From Streptomyces musisoli (lineage in GTDB: Bacteria > Actinomycetota > Actinomycetes > Streptomycetales > Streptomycetaceae): a stretch of 64,000 nucleotides of DNA. A program made the position numbers and the translations under genes. This document shows positions 7,950-16,566 of the stretch, in pieces (positions within the stretch are counted from its first letter, which is position 1; every line of letters starts with the position of its first letter). The notes beneath the pieces are model-generated. The model ran no database searches. It was not told the origin of the DNA and was given only the letters and a program-made list of their open reading frames with translations. Location: assembly GCF_016741855.1 (NCBI RefSeq), contig NZ_JAERRH010000017.1, positions 107,938 through 171,937 of the forward strand. Direction: 5' to 3'.

Positions 7950-9104
7950 GTGGGGCAGCTGACCGGCGGCGATCCCTCGCTGCTGCGGAGGATCAATTCC
8001 GCGGTGGTGCTGCATGCGCTGCGCGCCACGGACTGCGCGACACTCACCGAGATCACCCGTGTCACCGGACTGTCCCGGCCGACCGTCGAGGGCGTGGTCG
8101 AGGGGCTCATCGAGGGCGGTCTCGTGGTGGAGGCGGCGGCCGACGAGGGCGGCACGCGGCGGCAGGGGCGGCCCGCCCGGCGGTTCAGGTTCCGGGCCGA
8201 GGCGGGGCATCTGCTGGGCCTGGAGATCGGGCCGCACCGGGTCGCCGCGCTCCTGTCCGACCTCGACGGCCGTGTGCTGGGCGCCCAGGCCAAGCAGGTC
8301 GACGAGACGGCCCCGGCGGACGAGCGGCTCGACCGGCTGCGCGGTGCGGTGGCCGAACTGCTGCGCCGGGCCGGGGTCGCGCGCAGCTCGCTGCGGGCGG
8401 TGGGCGTGGGCACGCCGGGCATCGTGGAGGTGGACGGCACGGTCCGGCTGAGCACGGCCCTGCCGCAGTGGACGGGCCTGAGGCTGGGCGAGCGGCTGAG
8501 CCGTTCCTTCAAGTGTCCGGTGCTGGTGGAGAACGACGCGAACGCGGCGGCTGTCGCCGAGCACTGGAAGGGTGCGGCGACCGAGACGGACGACGTGGTG
8601 TTCGTGCTGGCCGGGCTGAGCCCGGGGGCCGGTTCACTGATCGGCGGGCGGCTGCACCGGGGCTTCGGCGGGGCGGCCGGGGAGATCGGCGCGCTGCATC
8701 TGCTGGGCCGTGGGGCGACTCCGGAGGCGCTGCTGTCCACCACCGACCAGCCGCTGCATCCGTTGGACGAGCAGGCGGTGGCCGAGGTGTTCACGCTGGC
8801 GCGGAAGGGTGACCAGCGGGCGCTGGCCGCCGTCGAGCGGTTCATCCAGCGGCTCGTGCACGATGTGGCCGCGCTGGTGCTGGCGCTCGATCCGGAACTG
8901 GTCGTGGTCGGGGGCTGGGCGGCCGGGCTGGACGGGGTGCTGGAGCCGCTGCGTCGCGAACTGGCCCGGTACTGTCTGCGTCCGCCGCAGGTGACGCTCT
9001 CCCTGCTGGGCGAGGCGGCCGTGGCCACGGGGGCGCTGCGGTTGGCTCTGGACCACGTCGAGGAGCAGTTGTTCGCGGTCGACGGCACGGTGACGCGGCG
9101 CTGA
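7950..9104 (+). CDS. ROK family transcriptional regulator
   Basis: A 384-residue regulator with an N-terminal winged helix (residues ~10-65, LTEITRVTGLSRPTVEGVVEGLIEGG) fused to a ROK sugar-kinase-like domain (residues ~85-370). The ATP/sugar-binding loop VENDANAAAVAEHWKG is present. The zinc motif CxCGxxGC that follows in many ROK proteins is missing: the equivalent stretch after GAAGEIGALHLL has no cysteines. It therefore probably binds sugar or an effector but is not a kinase. Such proteins control carbohydrate uptake genes, yet no sugar transporter is adjacent, so it may act at a distance or on itself. GTG start at 7950. Confidence 0.88.
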   Translation: MGQLTGGDPSLLRRINSAVVLHALRATDCATLTEITRVTGLSRPTVEGVVEGLIEGGLVVEAAADEGGTRRQGRPARRFRFRAEAGHLLGLEIGPHRVAALLSDLDGRVLGAQAKQVDETAPADERLDRLRGAVAELLRRAGVARSSLRAVGVGTPGIVEVDGTVRLSTALPQWTGLRLGERLSRSFKCPVLVENDANAAAVAEHWKGAATETDDVVFVLAGLSPGAGSLIGGRLHRGFGGAAGEIGALHLLGRGATPEALLSTTDQPLHPLDEQAVAEVFTLARKGDQRALAAVERFIQRLVHDVAALVLALDPELVVVGGWAAGLDGVLEPLRRELARYCLRPPQVTLSLLGEAAVATGALRLALDHVEEQLFAVDGTVTRR

Positions 9105-9136
9105 GCGGTGGCGTTGGGGGGCCGCCGAGGGTGCCG

Positions 9137-9320
9137 GGTTGCGGTTCTTGTTCGGGTGCGGCTCGGGGGGTGCAAGTGCCGGTTGCGGTAGTCGTTCGGG
9201 TGCGGCGCCGTAGTGGCTGGTCGCGCAGTTCCCCGCGCCCCTTGGGGAGTTGGCCCCGGACTTGGTTGTGAGCGTTCGGCCCTTGGGGAGTCGGCCTCGG
9301 CCTTGGTTGTGAGCGTCTGC
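9137..9320. repeat. Direct repeats and a dispersed Streptomyces-type repeat
   Basis: The stretch contains two kinds of direct repeat. A ~42-bp unit ending in TTCGGGTGCGG occurs around 9137 and 9179, and a 41-bp unit (starting CCCTTGGGGAGT) occurs at 9239-9279 and 9280-9320. Between them, 9210-9244 carries the phrase GGTCGCGCAGTTCCCCGCGC, which I know as a very common intergenic repeat in Streptomyces genomes (established knowledge, not searched here). No gene is seen in 9105-9384. Confidence 0.6.
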
Positions 9321-9384
9321 ACCCTCAGGAGCCGGGCCCTCGGTCGCGCGCCCCGGCTGGTTTCCGGGGCGCGGGACCTGTGGC

Positions 9385-10146
9385 TCAGGAGGCCTGGCGT
9401 TCCGGGTCGTGGTGTATTTCCACGCCCGCCGAGTCACCGAAGGTCAGCCGGCAGGTGTCGGCGCGGTAGGTCGCCACCGAGAGGGCCGCCGTGCGGCCCT
9501 GGGCGAAGAAGCGGGTGGTGACGACGAGAACGGGCGAGCCGGGCAGCCGGTCGAGTTCCTTGGCGTCGTCCGCACGCGCGGAGCCCAGCTCGACCGCGCG
9601 GTCCTCCCCCTCCAGCGGCAGGTGCTGCAGTTCCCGCAGCACCGCACGCGCGCGCGCCGCGCCGGACGGGGCGTCGATCGCGGTCAGGCCCGGCACCGTC
9701 GCCGCCGGGATGTAGAGCAGCTCGGTGGCGACCTGCTGGCCGTGGGACATGCGGGAGCGGCGGACCGTGTGCACGGTCTCGTCCGCCGCGGTCTCCAGGG
9801 CCGCGGCGACGGCGGCCGGCGGCGTCGCCTGCACGGCGTCGAGGGGCTGCCAGGCATCGCCGGCGGCGCCGGGCCAGGTGTGCTGTTCCGAACCGACGGC
9901 CACGCCCACGCGCGGGGGCGCGACGGTCGTGCCGACCCCGCGCCGGCGCTGGAGCCGGCCCTCCAGCTCCAGCTGTTCGAGAGCCTGGCGGAGCGTGGCA
10001 CGGGCCACGCCGAAGCGTGCGGCGAGTTCACGTTCGTTGGGCAGGATCTCGCCGACCGAGAAGTCGGAGTCCAGTGCTTCGCTCAGCACGGTCTTGAGAT
10101 GCCAGTACTTCGGTTCCGGTACCGAGTCCAGCTGCGTGGTCCCCAC
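9385..10146 (-). CDS. GntR/HutC-family regulator with UTRA domain
   Basis: A 253-residue regulator. The winged helix at residues ~12-75 contains PNERELAARFGVARATLRQALEQ, and a UTRA effector domain (~90-250) follows. The UTRA fold binds small sugars or other metabolites, such as GlcN-6-P in DasR, and releases DNA. I chose GTG 10146 (VGTTQLDSVPEPKYWHLKTV) because this matches the usual short N-terminus; longer frames are not conserved. It is transcribed alone. A DasR-like palindrome lies about 100 bp upstream of its start, so autoregulation is plausible. The target regulon is not evident from the neighbours. Confidence 0.9.
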   Translation of the reverse strand: MGTTQLDSVPEPKYWHLKTVLSEALDSDFSVGEILPNERELAARFGVARATLRQALEQLELEGRLQRRRGVGTTVAPPRVGVAVGSEQHTWPGAAGDAWQPLDAVQATPPAAVAAALETAADETVHTVRRSRMSHGQQVATELLYIPAATVPGLTAIDAPSGAARARAVLRELQHLPLEGEDRAVELGSARADDAKELDRLPGSPVLVVTTRFFAQGRTAALSVATYRADTCRLTFGDSAGVEIHHDPERQAS

Positions 10147-10242
10147 CCTGTCCTCCGCAAGAGCCGTGGTCCGGCGGTTTTTAGCGCCCTTGTTTATTAA
10201 AGGTTGTTGCACTTCTCTGCGACGATAGGGCGGCCGCCACCC

Positions 10243-10256
10243 TTGGTCAAGACCAA
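10243..10256. promoter_or_regulatory. dre-like palindrome (candidate GntR/DasR operator)
   Basis: TTGGTC-AA-GACCAA is a perfect inverted repeat with a 2-bp centre. The known DasR site consensus (dre) is ACTGGTCTAGACCACT, so the core TGGTC(N2)GACCA is identical. It lies 97 bp upstream of the GntR/UTRA gene start and could be bound by that protein or by DasR itself. Confidence 0.6.
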
Positions 10257-10435
10257 TCCTCGGACCCGTGAAGGACACACGGGCGGCCCGCAGCACAGCG
10301 TTCACGAGGCGTTCGTGCGCCACGGCGTGTGTGACATCGCGGCGAAGCTCCCGTCGCCCGCAAAGCCCCGTCACCCGCCGAGCCCCCACCGCACGGCCGG
10401 TCCCCTGCCGTGCGGCGGACCGGTTCTGGCGTACG

Positions 10436-10467
10436 ACGAAGCCCCCGTCGTGCGACGAGGGCTTCGT
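10436..10467 (-). terminator. Hairpin terminator after the sigma-factor gene
   Basis: ACGAAGCCC (10436-10444) pairs with GGGCTTCGT (10459-10467), and an inner CGTCG/CGACG stem closes on a 2-nt loop, giving a nearly perfect 14-bp hairpin. It begins 17 bp past the sigma-factor stop codon. There is no T-tract, as is usual in Streptomyces. Confidence 0.75.
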
Positions 10468-10483
10468 GAAAGGGGGCGTCGGC

Positions 10484-11365
10484 TCAGTCGCCGAGGTACC
10501 GGAGCTTGTCCGGGTTGCGCAGGACGTACACGGACGTGACGCGGTCGTCCGCGATGTCCAGCTGGAACAGGCTGTCGGGCTTGCCGCCGGACAGGAGCAG
10601 GATGGCGGGGCCGCCGTTGACCTCCAGGACGCGCAGGGACAGGTCCGCCGGGACCGAGCGGGCTGCGCCGACGAGGAAGCGGCCGACCTTGTCCGCGGTG
10701 TGCAGCGTGCGCACCGGCGCCTTGGCCTTGCCGCCGCTGTCGCCGACCAGGCGGACGTCCAGGGCGAGCATGGACATCAGCCCCTCCAGGTCGCCCTCGG
10801 CCACGGCGGCGAGCAGACGCTCGGTCAGCTCCCGGCGCCGGACGGGATCCACCTCGTACCGGGGCCGCCCCTCCGCCACGTGCCTGCGGGCCCGACCGGC
10901 GAGCTGCCGTACCGCCGGCTCGCCCCGGTCGAGCAGCTCGGCGATCTCGGCGTACGGGTAGCCGAACGCCTCCCTGAGCACGAAGACCGCCCGCTCCAGC
11001 GGGGACAGGGACTCCAGGACGACCAGGACGGCCAGGGAGACCGTGTCGGCGAGCACGGCCCGCTCCGCGGTGTCCGGGGCGGTGTCGGCGAACTCGGTGA
11101 GGTAAGGCTCCGGCAGCCACGGCCCGACGTACGCCTCGCCGCGCGCCTGCACCTGGCGCAGCCGGTCGATGGCCAGCCGGGTGGTGATGCGCACCAGGTA
11201 GGCACGCGGTTCGCGGACCTCCGTGCGGTCGGCGTGGTACCAGCGCAGCCATGCGTCCTGGACCACGTCCTCGGCGTCGGCGATGCGGCCGAGCATTCGG
11301 TACGCGACCCCCATGAGCAGGGAGCGGTGTTCTTCGAAGACGTCGGTGGCGGGGTCGGCGGTCAC
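10484..11365 (-). CDS. ECF sigma factor, ECF41 (SigJ-like) with SnoaL-like C-terminus
   Basis: A 293-residue sigma factor. Region 2 (FEEHRSLLMGVAYRMLG, AEDVVQDAWLRW) and region 4 (SPLERAVFVLREAFGYPYAEIAE) are followed by a C-terminal ~100-residue SnoaL-like domain. The linker WLPEP between regions 2 and 4 and the loop DSGGK (DGGGK in the consensus) mark the ECF41 group. In this group the C-terminal domain, not an anti-sigma factor, controls activity. GTG start 11365. The group is usually found beside an oxidoreductase, epimerase or carboxymuconolactone decarboxylase gene that it transcribes, and here an F420-dependent-reductase-like gene starts 121 bp away on the other strand, which fits. Confidence 0.9.
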   Translation of the reverse strand: MTADPATDVFEEHRSLLMGVAYRMLGRIADAEDVVQDAWLRWYHADRTEVREPRAYLVRITTRLAIDRLRQVQARGEAYVGPWLPEPYLTEFADTAPDTAERAVLADTVSLAVLVVLESLSPLERAVFVLREAFGYPYAEIAELLDRGEPAVRQLAGRARRHVAEGRPRYEVDPVRRRELTERLLAAVAEGDLEGLMSMLALDVRLVGDSGGKAKAPVRTLHTADKVGRFLVGAARSVPADLSLRVLEVNGGPAILLLSGGKPDSLFQLDIADDRVTSVYVLRNPDKLRYLGD

Positions 11366-11486
11366 GGGTCCATCCCATCCGACACGCTTGCCGGTGTCCA
11401 CTCGGAATGCCTGGTTCCGGGAGCGGTCCGGATCACAATGACCGCGGACCGCCGGTGGGCGGCGGCCGGCGACCTCGAGGTGGGCG

Positions 11487-12140
11487 ATGCGGTACGCGGT
11501 GCTGGGCACGGGCGAGGTGGGCCGCACCCTGGCCGGCAGGCTGCTGGAGCTGGGGCACGAGGTGACCCTCGGGTCCCGCACCCGGGACAACCCGGTGGCG
11601 GTGGAGTGGGCCACGGCCGAGGCGGGCCGGGCCCACGCGGGCACGTTCGCGGAGGCGGCAGCGGCGGGCGAGGTGGTCGTGAACGCGGTGGCCGGCCGGG
11701 TGGCGCTCGACGCGCTGGAGGCGGCGGGTGCGGAGCACCTGGCGGGCAAGGTACTGGTGGACGTCTCCAATCCGCTGGCGTTCGAGGACGGGCAGCCGCT
11801 GCTGGACCCGGTCGGGTCCGACAGCGTGGGCGAGCGGATCCAGCGGGCGTTCCCGCAGGCGCGCGTGGTGAAGACGCTGAACACCGTCAACTGCCGGGTG
11901 ATGGTGGATCCCCGGCGGGTGCCCGGCGAGCACCACCTGTTCGTGTGCGGGGCGGACGCCAGGGCCAAGGAGCAGGTGACGGCGCTCCTCGGGGAGTTCG
12001 GCTGGCCCGCCGGGCGGGTCCTGGACCTGGGCGGCATCGAGGCGGCGCGCGCGGTGGAGATGTACCTGCCGCTGTGGCTCACCCTGTTCGGCCGCTTCGG
12101 GGACGCGGACTTCAACATCGAGGTGCGCCGGTCGGGTTGA
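11487..12140 (+). CDS. F420-dependent NADP reductase-like oxidoreductase
   Basis: A 217-residue Rossmann protein: VLGTGEVGRTLAGRLLELGHEVTLGSR gives the GxGxxG dinucleotide loop at residues 7-12 and the SR basic pair that usually prefers NADP(H). The rest matches the NADPH:F420 oxidoreductase-like family (VVKTLNTVNC segment and the C-terminal dimerisation region). It may transfer hydride between NADP and F420 or another acceptor. It sits divergently from the ECF41 sigma factor and is its most likely target, since ECF41 factors typically control an adjacent redox gene (family knowledge). A stretch of 170 bp follows before the next gene. Confidence 0.8.
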   Translation: MRYAVLGTGEVGRTLAGRLLELGHEVTLGSRTRDNPVAVEWATAEAGRAHAGTFAEAAAAGEVVVNAVAGRVALDALEAAGAEHLAGKVLVDVSNPLAFEDGQPLLDPVGSDSVGERIQRAFPQARVVKTLNTVNCRVMVDPRRVPGEHHLFVCGADARAKEQVTALLGEFGWPAGRVLDLGGIEAARAVEMYLPLWLTLFGRFGDADFNIEVRRSG

Positions 12141-12310
12141 CGGCCGTACGAGAGGCGGTACGGCGAGACCTGCGACGGGACACCGACGTGTAGTCCGACG
12201 GGACGCCGGGCGCTGGGCGGCGGAAGGTGCGGCACCAGGGCTACCGGCTGGTAGTAATTGCTGACAAGCTGTCTACGATTTCCGCCGGCAGTCCAGACCA
12301 GGAGCGCTCC

Positions 12311-13141
12311 ATGTCCGCCACCGTCTCCTTCAAGGTCCCCACTCCCCACGGCACGGGCGACGTGAGCGTGTCCTACACGCGCGTGGGCCGTGGCGAACCA
12401 CTGGTCCTGCTGCACGGCATCGGCCACCATCTCCAGGCCTGGGACCCGGTCGTGGACATCGTGGCCACCGAGCGCGAGGTGATCGCCGTCGACCTGCCGG
12501 GCTTCGGCGCGTCCCCGGGGCTGCCGGACGGCCTGGCCTACGACCTGCCCACCACGAACTCCGTGCTCGGTGCCCTGTTCGAGGCGCTGGAGCTGGACCG
12601 CCCGCATGTCGCCGGCAACTCGCTGGGCGGTCTGCTCGCGCTGGAGCTGGGCCGGGAGAAACGCGTACGGTCCGTCACCGCCTTCTCCCCCGCGGGCTTC
12701 TGGACGGAGGCCGAACGGCGCTACGCCTTCACGGTGCTGCGCACGATGCGGGGCGTCGCCCGGCGGCTGCCGGAGCCGCTGGTGCGGCAGCTGTCCCGCT
12801 CGGCGGCCGGCCGTACGGCACTGACCAGCACCATCTACGCCCGGCCCGGACGCCGTTCGCCGGACGCCGTGGTCGCCGAGACACTCGCGCTCGTCACGGC
12901 CGGCGGCTTCGAGGCGACCCTGCGGGCGGGGACCACCGTCCGGTTCACCGACGACCTGGCGGGCCTGCCGGTCACGGTGGCCTGGGGCACCCAGGACCGG
13001 CTCCTCGTGCGCCGCCAGGGCATCCGCGCCAAGCAACTCATCCCGCACGCCCGGCTGATACGGCTGCCCGGCTGCGGCCACGTCCCGATGAACGACGACC
13101 CGGCGCTGGTCGCCCGGGTGATGCTGGACGGCAGCCGCTGA
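12311..13141 (+). CDS. Alpha/beta hydrolase
   Basis: A 276-residue alpha/beta hydrolase with oxyanion motif LLHGIGHH, nucleophile elbow GNSLGG (Ser near residue 105), the acid near WGTQDRLL and catalytic His in GCGHVPM. The cap region is short and basic, as in many lipase/haloperoxidase-like members. The substrate is unknown. ATG 12311 follows GGAG at the right spacing; the longer upstream frame covers the apparent promoter. The preceding 170 bp is noticeably less GC-rich around 12245-12290 (GTAGTAATTGCTGACAAGC), which probably contains the promoter. Monocistronic as far as can be seen. Confidence 0.85.
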   Translation: MSATVSFKVPTPHGTGDVSVSYTRVGRGEPLVLLHGIGHHLQAWDPVVDIVATEREVIAVDLPGFGASPGLPDGLAYDLPTTNSVLGALFEALELDRPHVAGNSLGGLLALELGREKRVRSVTAFSPAGFWTEAERRYAFTVLRTMRGVARRLPEPLVRQLSRSAAGRTALTSTIYARPGRRSPDAVVAETLALVTAGGFEATLRAGTTVRFTDDLAGLPVTVAWGTQDRLLVRRQGIRAKQLIPHARLIRLPGCGHVPMNDDPALVARVMLDGSR

Positions 13142-13273
13142 GGCACCGGTCCGGCGGGCGGGGGCATACCGCCGCAACGGGCGGTTGTTCACTTGCGGTT
13201 TGCGTGCGCGCCGCGGCGCACCAGTAGGTGTGGCTCTGCACACCGGCCGGATCCCGTCCCTGGAGGCGCAGCC

Positions 13274-14860
13274 ATGTCACACCGTCCGTTCCCCGGCCGC
13301 CGCGGAGTTCTGCGCGGCTCCCTCGCCGCGTCGGCGGCCCTGACCCTGCCCGTCGGCCTCGGCGCGGCCCCGGCGTTCGCCCGTTCCGGACGTCCCCGGG
13401 CGGACTGGGGTGTGCAGGCCGGTGACGTGACCGCCGACTCCGGCCTGGTGTGGGTGCGTTCGGACCGGCCGGCCCGGATGATCGTGGAGACGGCCGCCAC
13501 CGAGTCGTTCCGCAACCCGCGCCGATGGCACGGACCGCTGCTGGGCGCCGGCACGGACTTCACCGGCACCACCCGGCTGCACGGCCTGCCGGCCGGCGAG
13601 CAGATCCACTACCGCGTCCTGCTCGCCGACCCGGACGACCCGCGGCGCACCGGTGAGCCCGTGACCGGCACCTTCCGCACCGCGCCCGGGCGCCGCCGGG
13701 ACGGCGTGCGCTTCCTGTGGTCGGGCGACCTGGCCGGCCAGGGCTGGGGCATCAACCCCGACGTCGGCGGCTACCGCATCTACGACGCCATGGCGAAGCT
13801 GGACCCGGACTTCTTCCTGTGCAGCGGCGACAACATCTACGCCGACGGCCCCATCACCGCCACCCAGGCGCTGCCCGACGGCACGACCTGGCGGAACATC
13901 ACCACCGAGGAGAAGTCGAAGGTCGCCGAGACCCTCGCCGAGTACCGGGGCAACTTCCGCTACAACCTGCTCGACGAGAACCTGCGCCGGTTCAACGCCC
14001 AGGTGCCCTCGATCGTCCAGTGGGACGACCACGAGGTGCGCAACAACTGGTACCCGGGCGAGACCGTCGCCGCCTCCGACACCCGTTACACCGAGAAGAG
14101 CATCGACGTCCTCGCCGCGCGCGCCCGGCGGGCGTTCGGCGAGTACTTCCCCCTCTCCACACTGCGCCCCGGCGCGCGGGAGGGCCGTGTGTACCGGGTG
14201 CTGCGCCAGGGCCCGCTGCTGGACGTGTTCGTGCTCGACATGCGGACGTACCGCAACGCCAACTCGGCCGACGACCGGACGAGCGACCCGCAGGGCATCC
14301 TCGGGCGGGAGCAGCTGGAGTGGCTCAAGCGGGAGCTGGCCCGGTCGCGTGCGGTGTGGAAGGTGATCGCCGCCGACATGCCGCTCGGTCTCGTCGTACC
14401 GGACGCGACGGAGGGCAAGCCGAACTTCGAGGCCGTGGCCCAGGGCGACCCCGGCGCGCCGCTCGGCCGTGAGCTGCAGATCGCCGAGCTGCTGCGGTTC
14501 GTCAAGCACCGGCGGATCACCGGCACGCTGTGGCTCACGGCGGACGTGCACCACACCTCGGCCCAGCACTACCAGCCGTCCCGGGCCGCCTTCACCGACT
14601 TCGAGCCGTTCTGGGAGTTCGTCTCCGGGCCGCTCAACGCCGGCGCCTTCCCGGCCGGCGCGCTGGACGACACCTTCGGCCCGGAGCGGGTGTTCGTGAA
14701 GGCGCCGACCGCGTCCAACGTCTCGCCCGCGGGCGGTTACCAGTTCTTCGGCGAGGTCGACATCGACGGGGACAGCGGCGAGCTGACGGTACGGCTGCGC
14801 GAGCTGGACGGCACGGTCCTGTTCACGCGGACGCTGCGACCGGGCCGGGTGGGTCAGTAG
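13274..14860 (+). CDS. phoD: Secreted PhoD-type alkaline phosphatase/phosphodiesterase
   Basis: A 528-residue protein starting with a Tat signal (GRRGVLRGSLAASAALTLP, twin Arg at residues 9-10; cleavage expected near AFA-RS). An N-terminal PhoD beta domain is followed by the metallophosphatase core with SGDNIYADG, WDDHEVRNNW and TADVHH, the metal-ligand motifs of PhoD (Ca2+/Fe3+ enzymes). It frees phosphate from esters and diesters outside the cell, and in Streptomyces the family is often PhoP-regulated. No PHO box was identified upstream. ATG 13274 has GGAGG 8 bp before it. Its own palindrome lies 7 bp after the stop codon. Confidence 0.92.
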   Translation: MSHRPFPGRRGVLRGSLAASAALTLPVGLGAAPAFARSGRPRADWGVQAGDVTADSGLVWVRSDRPARMIVETAATESFRNPRRWHGPLLGAGTDFTGTTRLHGLPAGEQIHYRVLLADPDDPRRTGEPVTGTFRTAPGRRRDGVRFLWSGDLAGQGWGINPDVGGYRIYDAMAKLDPDFFLCSGDNIYADGPITATQALPDGTTWRNITTEEKSKVAETLAEYRGNFRYNLLDENLRRFNAQVPSIVQWDDHEVRNNWYPGETVAASDTRYTEKSIDVLAARARRAFGEYFPLSTLRPGAREGRVYRVLRQGPLLDVFVLDMRTYRNANSADDRTSDPQGILGREQLEWLKRELARSRAVWKVIAADMPLGLVVPDATEGKPNFEAVAQGDPGAPLGRELQIAELLRFVKHRRITGTLWLTADVHHTSAQHYQPSRAAFTDFEPFWEFVSGPLNAGAFPAGALDDTFGPERVFVKAPTASNVSPAGGYQFFGEVDIDGDSGELTVRLRELDGTVLFTRTLRPGRVGQ

Positions 14861-14866
14861 GGGACA

Positions 14867-14880
14867 ACCGGCCGGCCGGT
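14867..14880. terminator. Palindrome after phoD
   Basis: ACCGGCCGGCCGGT is a perfect 14-bp palindrome starting 7 bp after the phoD stop. It may end the phoD transcript, although the hairpin is short once a loop is allowed. Confidence 0.4.
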
Positions 14881-14977
14881 CTGCCATGGAAAGCCCAACA
14901 AATGGGACGGAGCATGCTTTACCTATCGGTCACAAGCAGTTCGTGATCACGCAACACCGTTCCTTCACAGTGGCTGT

Positions 14978-16414
14978 ATGACTCCGAACATTCCTCATGT
15001 GACCCGGGCGAAGCACGGGCGGCCCGTGCACCACTGGCGGCGGGACGTCGTCGAGCTCGCCGCGCTCTTCACGGCCGTGGCCGTCGCCGACGCGGTGGCG
15101 AACCTGGTCGGGCACGGGCCGGACGGCCCGGCCCTGCTGGTGATCTCGGCGATGGCGCTGGCCGCGACGGCCGCCTTCCACGTGTGGTGGTCACGCCGCC
15201 ACGGACACGCCCCGCCGGCGATCGATACCGGTGCCCGGCCGACCGCCGAACCGCGGCCGGCCGGGCCGTCCGAGCAGTCCTCCGCCGACGCGGTCGCCGG
15301 CGCGCTGTGGCGGATGCGGACGACGGTGAAGGACGAGCCGGGCTCCCTGGCCGCCCTGTGCGCCGCGCTCGCCGGGCGTCGGGTGGACATCCTGAGCCTT
15401 CAGGCGCACCCGCTGGCCGACGGTGCGGTGGACGAGTTCCTGCTGCGGGCACCGGGCACGCTGACGGCGGCCGAGATCACCCGGGCGGTCGCGCTGGCCG
15501 GGGGCAGGTCCACGTGGATCGAGCGGGCCGACGCCCACGACCTGGTCGACGCGCCCACCCGGGTGCTCGGTCTGGCGGCGCGCACCGCCCTGGACACCGC
15601 GGAACTGCCGCTGGCGCTGCGCCAGTTGCTGGGCCGCTGCACGATCCGTTCGCTGCCCGGCACGCCGGCCGGCGGGGGCCCGGGTCCGCGGCCGGTGCCG
15701 GTCGAGGGTGTCCTGGAGGACACCGTGATGCGGCTGCCGGCGCCGGAGGGCGGTGTCCTCACCGTGGAGCGGCCGTACCTGCCGTTCACCCCGACCGAGT
15801 TCGCCCGGGCGCGGGCGCTGGTGGAGCTGGACAGCCGGCTCGGGCCGCGCATCCCCGGCGGACAGGACGTACTGACCCTGCCCGGGGGCAACGACATCAC
15901 CGTGCGCCGGGTCGACACCGGGGATCTGACCGCGGCCCGGGCGATGCACGAACGGTGCTCGCCGCACACCCTCGCACTGCGCTACCACGGCCCGGTCGGC
16001 GACGCGGACCGCTATCTGAACCACCTGCTCAGCCCCCGCTTCGGCCGGACGCTGGCCGCGCAGACCGCCTCCGGCCGGATCGTCGGCCTCGGGCATCTGC
16101 TGTGGGACGGCGACGAGACGGAGGTCGCGCTGCTGGTCGAGGACGACTGGCAGCAGCGGGGCATCGGCGGTGAACTGCTCGGCCGGCTGGTGGCGATGGC
16201 GGTGGAGGCGGGCTGCGAGAGCGTGTACGCCGTGACCAAGGCGTCCAACACCGGCATGGTCGCCGCGATGCGCGGCCTCGGGCTGCCGCTGGACTACCAG
16301 ATCGAGGAGGGGACGCTGGTCATCACGGCCCGGCTGGACTCCGTGCCGGAGGCGGCCCGGCCCCTGCACGACATCGGCCGCCACCCGCTCGGCGACCCCG
16401 CCCGCCGCGACTGA
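14978..16414 (+). CDS. Membrane-anchored ACT domain-GNAT acetyltransferase
   Basis: A 478-residue multidomain protein. Residues ~22-70 form two hydrophobic segments (LAALFTAVAVADAVANLVG and PALLVISAMALAATAAFHVWW). Residues ~108-175 are an ACT-like module (MRTTVKDEPGSLAALCAALAGRRVDILSL), which usually binds an amino acid. The C-terminus (~315-460) is a GNAT domain with the acetyl-CoA loop QQRGIGGELLGRL. It may be an amino-acid-gated acetyltransferase acting on proteins or metabolites at the membrane; the substrate is unknown. ATG 14978 follows directly after the putative promoter. The start is reasonably secure because the membrane segments begin soon after it. Confidence 0.8.
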   Translation: MTPNIPHVTRAKHGRPVHHWRRDVVELAALFTAVAVADAVANLVGHGPDGPALLVISAMALAATAAFHVWWSRRHGHAPPAIDTGARPTAEPRPAGPSEQSSADAVAGALWRMRTTVKDEPGSLAALCAALAGRRVDILSLQAHPLADGAVDEFLLRAPGTLTAAEITRAVALAGGRSTWIERADAHDLVDAPTRVLGLAARTALDTAELPLALRQLLGRCTIRSLPGTPAGGGPGPRPVPVEGVLEDTVMRLPAPEGGVLTVERPYLPFTPTEFARARALVELDSRLGPRIPGGQDVLTLPGGNDITVRRVDTGDLTAARAMHERCSPHTLALRYHGPVGDADRYLNHLLSPRFGRTLAAQTASGRIVGLGHLLWDGDETEVALLVEDDWQQRGIGGELLGRLVAMAVEAGCESVYAVTKASNTGMVAAMRGLGLPLDYQIEEGTLVITARLDSVPEAARPLHDIGRHPLGDPARRD

Positions 16415-16566
16415 CCCGGCACCCCCACCACTGCGGTCCGCCCCGCTTCCCCGACACCGGCACCGCCCACGGCCGCCCAGGTCCCCGGCGGCGACGGTGC
16501 CCCGCCACGGGGGGCCGGGGGGTGTCCGGGCGGTGTCCGGCGGTGCCGACCCGCGCTCGGCCCACC

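Larger units (their letters stand above)
10147..10483. other. Intergenic region between sigma factor and GntR gene
   Basis: The region contains no gene. From left to right it holds the hairpin that ends the sigma-factor transcript (10436-10467, given separately), the palindrome at 10243-10256 (given separately) and an unusually AT-rich stretch (TTTATTAAAGG, 10192-10202). This stretch is 45-55 bp upstream of the GntR start and probably contains its promoter. Confidence 0.55.
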
